NCBI GenBank assembly: GCA_045576175.1
Contig: JAZNFW010000091.1
Span: forward strand, 1 to 6,730
Direction: 5' to 3'
Length of the DNA: 6,730 nt
Source: RGIG8748 sp045576175
GTDB taxonomy: Bacteria; Bacillota; Clostridia; UMGS1810
Shown: piece after piece, positions 1 through 4,652 of the stretch
How the letters are laid out: the number at the start of each line of letters is the position of its first letter
How positions within the stretch are numbered: the first letter of the stretch is position 1
Notes under the pieces: model-generated
The model's database searches: none
What the model saw: the letters and a program-made list of their open reading frames with translations, nothing else
Told to the model about the DNA's origin: nothing
Program-made: the position numbers and the translations under genes

Positions 1-762
1 GGCAGAGACCATGCCACCGAGATTGCACAAAGCATATCGGATGATGTGGATATGATAGCAGTAAGCGGCGGCGACGGCACATTAAACGAAGTTCTGACAG
101 GGCTCTTAAAGGCAAATAAAAAGCTCCCCGTAGGGTACATACCCGCGGGGAGCACAAATGACTTTGGCTCTACCTTTGGCATACCCACCGATCCACATGC
201 GGCAGCAACGCAGATAGTTTCAGGCGAAGGAACAGAGGTAGATATAGGCAAATTCGGCGATATGCGCTATTTCACATATATCGCATCGTTTGGCATTTTT
301 ACTGCGGCATCCTACAACACCCCGCAGAATTTCAAAAACGCCTTTGGGCGTCTTGCCTATGTGCTTGAGGGTATGAAGGATATGACAAAGGTAGTACCCT
401 ACAAGGTGCGTGTTGAGACAGATGATGATGTGTACGAGGGCGAATATATATTCGGCTCTGTTACAAACACAACCTCTGTGGGCGGATTTGTAAAGCTCGA
501 CAAAGAACTTGTAAAGGTAAACGATGGCCTTTTTGAAATAGTGCTTGTAAAAAAACCTGCAAACTTAAATGATTTGAGCAAGATTGTTATGGGATGCTCC
601 AATTCCAACTTTACAGACAATGTGTTTGAATTTATAAAGACCAAAAAGGTTAAAATGACATTCGAAACAGATATGGACTGGTCGCTTGATGGTGAACATC
701 AGAAGGCAGAAAAAGTTGTGGAAATAGAAAATCTTATGAGAGCCGCAACCATAATAAGATAG
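1..762 (+). CDS. Diacylglycerol kinase-family lipid kinase (YegS/BmrU-like), 5'-truncated by window edge
   Basis: The reading frame is open from base 1 and ends at TAG 760-762, giving 253 residues of a protein whose N-terminus lies outside the window. The fragment begins with GRDHATEIAQ and carries the nucleotide-binding signature GGDGTLNEV at fragment residues 22-30, followed by PAGSTNDF at about 48-55, the G-(S/T)-x-N-D motif of this fold. Near the C-terminus, WSLDGE is the conserved D-G-E segment typical of these kinases. Family knowledge: these cytosolic or membrane-associated enzymes transfer the ATP gamma-phosphate to diacylglycerol or related lipids, recycling lipid for phospholipid synthesis. 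The exact lipid cannot be read from sequence. Roughly 40-50 N-terminal residues are probably missing, since full proteins are usually near 300. An internal ATG at 46 falls inside the conserved domain, so it is not the true start. The next gene begins 8 nt after the stop, which suggests co-transcription. Confidence 0.93.
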   Translation, partial: GRDHATEIAQSISDDVDMIAVSGGDGTLNEVLTGLLKANKKLPVGYIPAGSTNDFGSTFGIPTDPHAAATQIVSGEGTEVDIGKFGDMRYFTYIASFGIFTAASYNTPQNFKNAFGRLAYVLEGMKDMTKVVPYKVRVETDDDVYEGEYIFGSVTNTTSVGGFVKLDKELVKVNDGLFEIVLVKKPANLNDLSKIVMGCSNSNFTDNVFEFIKTKKVKMTFETDMDWSLDGEHQKAEKVVEIENLMRAATIIR

Positions 763-770
763 GTGAGACT

Positions 771-1283
771 ATGCTTACAAGTGAAATGTATTTAAAAAAT
801 TTAATAAAGCTTCTTGCCGATAAAACAAGGGATGAAGGCTATATTGAAGATGAGCTTGTAATGATTCCCGAGCTTGATGCACCGAGCAGAAAATATGCTA
901 TGCAGTGGTTAAAGGACGAGGAGTTTAAAGCCACATTTAAAGGTAACACCACAGGCTACTATCTGGGGCTTTGCACCAATGCAATAGGGGGCGGTATGCT
1001 CTTTGCAAGTGCGTGGGCAGACAATATAAAAAGGTTCGATGCCCTTTCCTACGACGAGCTTTATGACGGCAGTGTGTGGGAGAATATATTCATTCTTGCC
1101 GAAGCACATACCGATGCCGAAAAGACAGATTTCCGCGCCCTTGTAATTAAGCTCTTCGAAGAGTGGGTAAAGAGCGTGTTTGAGTATCTCAAAGAGGACA
1201 ACGCAGGCGACTACCTTATAGAATCACTAAGGGCATTCTTCCTTATAGGAGCAGGAATTAAGCTCTGTGTTCTAGGCTATTAA
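771..1283 (+). CDS. Uncharacterised 170-residue protein, probably co-transcribed with the lipid kinase
   Basis: I do not recognise this family. The ATG at 771 is preceded by AGGTGAG (761-767), a purine-rich ribosome site that overlaps the kinase stop codon and lies only 3 nt from the ATG, so translation may be coupled to the kinase. The protein is acidic and mostly helical in character. Its middle is glycine-rich (NAIGGGMLFASAW, about 70-82), flanked by aromatic residues (TGYYLGLC at 61-68). The C-terminus is hydrophobic (about 155-170, FFLIGAGIKLCVLGY) and could be a membrane-contacting helix or a buried core strand. No signal peptide, metal-binding motif or catalytic signature is evident. 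The codon pattern matches its neighbours, and the frame is clean for 170 codons with a plausible ribosome site, so I regard it as a real gene. Its function is unknown; the operon position only hints at a link to lipid metabolism or the envelope. Confidence 0.8.
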   Translation: MLTSEMYLKNLIKLLADKTRDEGYIEDELVMIPELDAPSRKYAMQWLKDEEFKATFKGNTTGYYLGLCTNAIGGGMLFASAWADNIKRFDALSYDELYDGSVWENIFILAEAHTDAEKTDFRALVIKLFEEWVKSVFEYLKEDNAGDYLIESLRAFFLIGAGIKLCVLGY

Positions 1284-1308
1284 GAGAGATATTTTTTATA
1301 AAATCCTC

Positions 1309-1337
1309 TTGCATTATATATTAAAGTGTGTTATCAT
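1309..1337 (+). promoter_or_regulatory. Sigma-A-type promoter of tRNA-Leu
   Basis: TTGCAT (1309-1314) and TATCAT (1332-1337) are separated by exactly 17 nt. A TG at 1329-1330, one base before the -10 box, makes it an extended -10 promoter. Predicted initiation near 1344 would leave a leader of about 10 nt before the mature tRNA start at 1354, as expected for a stand-alone tRNA gene. Confidence 0.7.
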
Positions 1338-1353
1338 ATTAAAGTATTCATAC

Positions 1354-1440
1354 GCCGGTGTGATGGAATTGGCAGACGTGCGAGACTCAAAATCTCGTGG
1401 TGGCAACACCGTGTCGGTTCGACCCCGACCACCGGCACCA
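1354..1440 (+). tRNA. tRNA-Leu, anticodon CAA (reads TTG)
   Basis: The gene is 87 nt including an encoded 3' CCA. The acceptor stem GCCGGTG (1354-1360) pairs with CACCGGC (1430-1436), followed by discriminator A1437 and CCA 1438-1440. The anticodon stem CGAGA/TCTCG (1381-1385/1393-1397) encloses the loop CTCAAAA, placing anticodon CAA at 1388-1390. A long variable arm (1398-1412) contains a GGTG/CACC stem with a GCAA loop, the type II arm expected for leucine. The T arm is GTCGG-TTCGACC-CCGAC (1413-1429). The D-loop region contains TTGGCAGA. All stems are intact, so the tRNA appears functional. It has its own promoter upstream and a terminator directly downstream. Confidence 0.97.
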
Positions 1441-1478
1441 AACAAAAAAGACTTGCAATAGCAGGTCTTTTTTGTTTG
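1439..1478 (+). terminator. Rho-independent terminator of tRNA-Leu
   Basis: An 18-bp stem pairs 1439-1456 with 1461-1478 around the loop AATA. It includes one G-T wobble and a T6 run on the 3' arm (1468-1473) matched by A6 on the 5' arm. The T run follows a short GC-containing core (GACTTGC/GCAGGTC), which is the usual intrinsic terminator form. Because the A run mirrors the T run, the hairpin could also stop transcription from the other strand. The stem begins within the tRNA CCA, so termination occurs very close to the mature 3' end. Confidence 0.85.
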
Positions 1479-1480
1479 TG

Positions 1481-1574
1481 TTTGTGTCCGCAGGTCACAA
1501 CATCATTACGAGCGGTAGCGAGTACATCATTTGACCGCTTGCGGTCAACATCATTCCGCTAAGGCGGACACAAA
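1481..1574. repeat. 11-bp perfect inverted repeat enclosing the left half of the array
   Basis: TTTGTGTCCGC (1481-1491) is the exact reverse complement of GCGGACACAAA (1564-1574). The pair encloses all three ACATCATT copies and their hairpins. Its right arm overlaps the 3' arm of the CCGC-TAAG-GCGG hairpin, so the two structures are mutually exclusive. It begins 2 nt after the tRNA terminator. Confidence 0.7.
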
Positions 1575-1662
1575 ATGATGTTATCTTCGATAAATGATGT
1601 GATACTTAGTATCAATGATGTTACACCTTCGGCGTAAATGATGTTGCCCTTCGGGCAAATGT
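1481..1662. repeat. Hairpin array with ACATCATT / AATGATGT spacer words
   Basis: Three copies of ACATCATT start at 1500, 1524 and 1548, exactly 24 nt apart. They are followed by four copies of the reverse complement AATGATGT starting at 1574, 1593, 1614 and 1637, and a degenerate copy AATGTATG at 1658. Between the words lie short hairpins of different sequence: TGACCGC-TT-GCGGTCA (1532-1547), CCGC-TAAG-GCGG (1556-1567), TATC-TTC-GATA (1582-1592), GATAC-TTA-GTATC (1601-1613), a TACACC/GGCGTA hairpin with one mismatch (1622-1636), and TGCCC-TTC-GGGCA (1645-1657). The word is constant while hairpin sequences vary but remain self-complementary. From memory, arrays of this style occur next to four-helix-bundle genes in gut Clostridia. 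There is no protein-coding potential here; open frames crossing it are accidental. Confidence 0.85.
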
Positions 1663-1672
1663 ATGGTATAAT
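1644..1672 (+). promoter_or_regulatory. Extended -10 promoter for the four-helix-bundle gene
   Basis: The -10 box is a perfect TATAAT (1667-1672) with TG one base upstream (1664-1665), and the -35-like TTGCCC (1644-1649) is 17 nt away. The -35 begins at the last T of the final AATGATGT copy and covers the 5' arm of the last hairpin, so the repeat array supplies part of the promoter. Initiation is expected near 1679, only about 15 nt before the ATG at 1694. The ribosome site AGGTGG (1681-1686) would then sit at the very 5' end of the mRNA. Confidence 0.7.
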
Positions 1673-1693
1673 TTTCGGTGAGGTGGGTTAGTG

Positions 1694-2055
1694 ATGAAAG
1701 AAGATAAACTTGGTAAACTCTCAATGGAACTCTCTGTTGAAATTTTAAATTTAGTTAAAGAACTGCGAGATAAAAAGGAAAACATCATATCAAACCAAAT
1801 TGGAAGAAGTGCTACAAGCGTCTGTGCCAATATCGCAGAAAGCAAATATGGTCATAGCAGGGCAGATTTTATTGCAAAACTTGAAATGCTTTAAAAGAAG
1901 CCAGTGAAACAGGCAAATGGCTTGAAATGCTTTATAAAGCTGATTATATTGATGAAATCAAATACAAACCTATAGATAAGATTTGTTCTACAATAAGAAT
2001 TCTGCTCATTTCCTCCATAAAAACCGCCAAAGAAAACACTGATAAAACCAAATAA
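1694..2055 (+). pseudogene. Four-helix-bundle (S23 / 23S rRNA intervening-sequence protein-like) gene, frameshifted
   Basis: The ATG at 1694 follows AGGTGG (1681-1686) by 7 nt; a GTG directly before it is a less likely start. The first frame reads MKEDKLGKLSM through NQIGRSATSVCANIAES to FIAKLEML and stops at TAA 1892-1894. Homology continues in the next frame from 1888 (ALKEASETGKWLEMLYKADY) through a normal C-terminus ending at TAA 2053-2055. One base appears to be missing at about 1886-1888: inserting one gives KLE-I-ALKEASE, the usual family sequence, and a protein of about 120 residues, the normal family length. Family knowledge: these small helical proteins resemble those encoded in 23S rRNA intervening sequences and the Avd accessory protein of diversity-generating retroelements; the function of solitary copies is unclear. 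It lies directly downstream of the hairpin array and 22 nt before copA. A sequencing error cannot be excluded. Confidence 0.88.
1922..1950 (+). promoter_or_regulatory. copA: Candidate copA promoter inside the broken four-helix gene
   Basis: TTGAAA (1922-1927) and TATATT (1945-1950) each match 5 of 6 consensus bases, with a 17-nt spacer. Initiation near 1957 would give a leader of about 120 nt before copA. Such matches also arise by chance in A+T-rich coding sequence, so this is only a candidate. No CopY-type TACANNTGTA operator is visible between 1900 and 2078. Confidence 0.35.
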
Positions 2056-2077
2056 ATTACATACACAGGAGGCCAAA

Positions 2078-4300
2078 ATGGATAAATACAATGTTACAGG
2101 TATGAGTTGTGCTGTGTGCAGTGCCCATGTGGAAAAAGCGGTCAGTTCCGTTAGCGGGGTTAGCTCTTGCAGTGTCAATTTGCTTACAAACTCTATGACG
2201 GTAGAGGGCAGTGCAAAGCCACGAGATATTATTGCTGCAGTCAAAAAAGCAGGCTACGGTGCATCGCTCGTTTCTGATGAAGACGACACCTTTGAAGACA
2301 GCCAGACGCCAAAAATCAAAAGACGACTTTTTTCGTCTGTTATTCTTTTGATATTTCTTATGTATGTATCTATGGGGCACACAATGTGGGGATTTCCTCT
2401 TCCTCGATTTGCAGAGGCTAGTCCCGTTTTACTCGGAATTTTCCAAATGCTTCTTTCTTTAGCCATACTCATTATAAACAGAAGGTTTTTTATAAACGGC
2501 TGGAGCTTTCTTATTAAGGGTGCACCAAATATGGATACTCTAGTTGCACTTGGCTCTCTTGCTTCCTTTGGCTACAGCGTATATGTGCTTGTGGTTATGG
2601 CAAAAGCTCAGTTTGCGGGCAATATACCGCTTGCGATGTCTCTTATGCATGAATTCTATTTTGAATCGGCGGCTATGATTGTAACTTTAATAACCGTTGG
2701 CAAAATGCTCGAATCTCACGCCAAGGGCAAGACCACAAGTGCTATAGAGGGACTTATGAAGCTTGCGCCCGATACTGTAACTGTCTTAAAAGACGGCGTC
2801 GAAACAGAAATAAGTGTAAATGATGTAAAAAAGGGCGATGTATTTATAGTCCGCCCCGGTGAACATATAGCGGTGGATGCAGTTGTGGTATGGGGGCACA
2901 GTGCAGTGGATGAAGGAGCACTTACGGGCGAGAGTATTCCAAGCGATAAGGAAATCGGCGCATCTGTTTTTGCAGGCACAACCAACAAGTCGGGAGTTCT
3001 GCATTGTCGTGCTACAGATGTAGGTGAAGACACTACGCTTTCTAAAATTATCCGTATGGTGTCCGATGCGGCAGCAACCAAGGCACCGATTGCCAAAATT
3101 GCAGACAGAGTTTCGGGAGTTTTTGTGCCGGTTGTTGTTGGCATTTCTCTTCTTACATTTGTATTGTGGCTTATCTTTGGAGAGGCAATAGGCTTTGCCG
3201 TGGCAAGAGCTATAGCGGTGCTTGTTATAAGCTGCCCGTGTGCTCTGGGGCTTGCAACTCCTGTTGCCATTATGGTCGGCACAGGTGTTGGAGCGAAAAA
3301 CAGCATACTTTTTAAAACAGCCACATCGCTCGAAGAACTTGGCAAGATAGGATGTGTGGCACTTGATAAAACAGGCACTATAACCGAGGGGAACCCCACT
3401 GTTGTTGGTATATATCCAGCTTCGGATGTTACCGAGGAGGAGCTTCTTAAAATAGCATTTTCTCTTGAAAAGAATAGCGAGCATCCGCTCTCTCGAGCAA
3501 TCTGCAAAAGAGCGGAGGGAATGGAAGCTACAGAGCTTGAAGATTTTAAGGTTCTGCCCGGAAACGGTCTAAGAGGAAAAGCGGGCGATACTGAGCTTGC
3601 CGGAGGCAATATGGAGTTTATCGAGGAGGCTGCCCCCGTACCAAATGAGCTTAAGGAAAAAGCCTTATCTCTGGCAAAGAAAGGCAAAACTCCGCTTTTC
3701 TTTGCCAAAGGCAAAAAAGTACTTGGTATAATTGCCGTTGCCGATGTTATTAAAGAGGATAGCAAAAAGGCGATAGAAGAGCTTAAAGCTATGGGCATAA
3801 AGGTGGTAATGCTAACCGGAGACAATGAGCACACAGCAAATGCAATAGCACGCGAGGTTGGTGCAGATTCTGTAATAGCAGGTGTCCTGCCTAGCGGAAA
3901 GGAAAAGGCAATTTCCGATATGGAAAAAGAAACCAAAGTAGCTATGGTTGGTGACGGAATAAATGACGCCCCTGCTCTTACAAGAGCACATGTGGGTATT
4001 GCCATCGGGGCAGGAACGGACATAGCCATAGATGCTGCCGATGTGGTGCTCTCATCCAGCAGGCTCTGCGATGTGCCATCTGCAATAGTTCTTAGTCGCC
4101 TTACTATGCGTAATATAAAGCAAAATCTCTTTTGGGCATTTATATATAATATCATAGGCATACCCCTTGCCGCAGGTGTGTGGTATCACACACTGGGAGT
4201 TACGCTTAGTCCCATGTTTGGTGCGGCGGCGATGAGCCTTTCGAGTGTATGTGTGGTGTTAAATGCATTGAGACTTAGTTTTGCAAAGATAAAAAGATAA
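2078..4300 (+). CDS. copA: Copper(I)-translocating P1B-type ATPase CopA
   Basis: This 740-residue membrane pump hydrolyses ATP to move Cu(I) across the cytoplasmic membrane, normally outward for detoxification. One N-terminal heavy-metal-associated domain (about 1-70) carries GMSCAVC, with metal-binding Cys11 and Cys14. About four helices follow (near 84-102, 116-134, 150-174, 189-209), then the actuator domain with TGES at 283-286. The transmembrane metal site CPC is at 386-388. The phosphorylated aspartate is Asp430 in DKTGTITEG. The SEHPL histidine (His469) marks the P1B nucleotide-binding domain. TGDN (580-583) and GDGINDAPAL (625-634) complete the ATPase core. In the last two helices, Tyr690-Asn691 and Met719/Ser722-Ser723 are the residues that define the Cu(I) subgroup rather than Zn/Cd pumps. 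AGGAGG (2067-2072) lies 5 nt before the ATG and fixes the start. All catalytic motifs are intact. No CopZ chaperone or CopY/CsoR regulator gene is in the window. Confidence 0.96.
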   Translation: MDKYNVTGMSCAVCSAHVEKAVSSVSGVSSCSVNLLTNSMTVEGSAKPRDIIAAVKKAGYGASLVSDEDDTFEDSQTPKIKRRLFSSVILLIFLMYVSMGHTMWGFPLPRFAEASPVLLGIFQMLLSLAILIINRRFFINGWSFLIKGAPNMDTLVALGSLASFGYSVYVLVVMAKAQFAGNIPLAMSLMHEFYFESAAMIVTLITVGKMLESHAKGKTTSAIEGLMKLAPDTVTVLKDGVETEISVNDVKKGDVFIVRPGEHIAVDAVVVWGHSAVDEGALTGESIPSDKEIGASVFAGTTNKSGVLHCRATDVGEDTTLSKIIRMVSDAAATKAPIAKIADRVSGVFVPVVVGISLLTFVLWLIFGEAIGFAVARAIAVLVISCPCALGLATPVAIMVGTGVGAKNSILFKTATSLEELGKIGCVALDKTGTITEGNPTVVGIYPASDVTEEELLKIAFSLEKNSEHPLSRAICKRAEGMEATELEDFKVLPGNGLRGKAGDTELAGGNMEFIEEAAPVPNELKEKALSLAKKGKTPLFFAKGKKVLGIIAVADVIKEDSKKAIEELKAMGIKVVMLTGDNEHTANAIAREVGADSVIAGVLPSGKEKAISDMEKETKVAMVGDGINDAPALTRAHVGIAIGAGTDIAIDAADVVLSSSRLCDVPSAIVLSRLTMRNIKQNLFWAFIYNIIGIPLAAGVWYHTLGVTLSPMFGAAAMSLSSVCVVLNALRLSFAKIKR

Positions 4301-4328
4301 TATCAGGGAATGTAAAAAAGCGCAGAAC

Positions 4329-4436
4329 GCTTATAGGCTGGATTGCTGACAATCCAAAGTGTAAAAAACATCAAAACAATAAAATTATGTAGAAATCTGC
4401 AATTTTGCAGATTTCTTATATTTTTAGCCTATAAGC
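4329..4436. repeat. 11-bp inverted repeat enclosing smaller hairpins downstream of copA
   Basis: GCTTATAGGCT (4329-4339) is the exact reverse complement of AGCCTATAAGC (4426-4436). Nested within it are GGATTG-CTGA-CAATCC (4340-4355), immediately adjacent to the left arm, and the 12-bp hairpin at 4391-4416. The RNA could fold into a closed multi-branch structure of 108 nt. A small AAGCG/CGCTT hairpin (4318-4332) overlaps the left arm. Confidence 0.65.
4391..4425 (+). terminator. Probable rho-independent terminator of copA
   Basis: AGAAATCTGCAA (4391-4402) and TTGCAGATTTCT (4405-4416) form a perfect 12-bp stem with a two-base apex; in practice the loop would open to 4-6 bases. It is followed by TATATTTTT (4417-4425), a T-rich tail on the plus strand. 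It lies about 90 nt after the copA stop, with no gene between. The stem is rather A+T-rich, so efficiency is uncertain. Confidence 0.6.
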
Positions 4437-4438
4437 TC

Positions 4439-4521
4439 TAAGCGAACTTCACCTCTCGACGTACCTTTGTACGCCTTCGGGTCCCCCTTGCAAGCGAGCT
4501 TGCTTCGGTTCAGTTCGCTTA
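4439..4521. repeat. 83-bp compound palindromic repeat element (REP/BIME-like)
   Basis: The ends TAAGCGAACT (4439-4448) and AGTTCGCTTA (4512-4521) are perfect inverted repeats, with partial pairing continuing inward (TCACC against GGTTC). Inside are CGTAC-CTTT-GTACG (4460-4473) and GCAAGC-GA-GCTTGC (4490-4503), separated by a pyrimidine-rich stretch around GGGTCCCCC. The element is GC-richer than its surroundings, is non-coding, and resembles dispersed palindromic elements. Whether it recurs in the genome cannot be judged from one copy. The symporter's open frame runs backward into it from the real start, which is not biologically meaningful. Confidence 0.6.
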
Positions 4522-4556
4522 TTCTGCATCATTTTTCCATCCCCGCAAAACTTCAA

Positions 4557-4596
4557 AAATGGACTGTAAAGAAACATAGTTTTTTACAGTCCATTT
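4557..4596. other. 14-bp perfect hairpin upstream of the symporter gene
   Basis: AAATGGACTGTAAA (4557-4570) pairs perfectly with TTTACAGTCCATTT (4583-4596). The 12-nt interior can extend the stem by G-T and two A-T pairs. No T run follows on the plus strand, so it is not a typical plus-strand terminator. It abuts the likely symporter promoter, which makes an operator or transcription-blocking structure plausible. The space from 4522 to 4556 between the repeat element and this hairpin shows nothing recognisable. Confidence 0.6.
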
Positions 4597-4625
4597 GCAT
4601 TTGGAAACAGTTTTTTGAATATAAT
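4595..4625 (+). promoter_or_regulatory. Candidate symporter promoter
   Basis: A perfect TATAAT (4620-4625) lies 28 nt before the proposed GTG start. The best upstream hexamer is TTGCAT (4595-4600), with a long 19-nt spacer, overlapping the last two bases of the hairpin. The -10 box is convincing and the -35 is weak. Initiation near 4632 would give a leader of about 20 nt containing the AAGGGG ribosome site. Confidence 0.45.
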
Positions 4626-4652
4626 TTTTTAAATGTTCAAAAAGGGGCTGCA

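Noticed and set aside
1326..1562. Open frame of 78 codons on the plus strand
   Set aside because: It lies across the tRNA-Leu gene, its terminator and the hairpin array; it has no ribosome site and its composition reflects these RNA and repeat features.
1500..1662. CRISPR array
   Set aside because: The repeated word is only 8 nt, changes orientation midway, and the intervening segments are short palindromes rather than unique spacers; no cas gene is present.
1694..2055. Avd accessory gene of a diversity-generating retroelement
   Set aside because: The protein resembles the four-helix Avd fold, but no reverse transcriptase, template repeat or variable repeat is visible in the window.
2056..2077. 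CopY or CsoR operator before copA
   Set aside because: The short gap contains only the AGGAGG ribosome site. TACATACACA at about 2058-2067 does not fit the TACANNTGTA copper box.
2786..3484. Second minus-strand open frame within copA
   Set aside because: Cysteine- and lysine-rich shadow translation with no ribosome site or known motif.
2716..4161. Long minus-strand open frame (481 codons) opposite copA
   Set aside because: It is antisense to a gene with every P-type ATPase motif intact. Its serine/alanine-rich product reflects mirrored codon bias, with no recognisable domain.
4467..4652. N-terminal extension of the symporter by 62 codons
   Set aside because: It begins inside the palindromic repeat, crosses the 14-bp hairpin and the TATAAT box, and shows no family similarity. 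The GTG at 4653 has a proper ribosome site.
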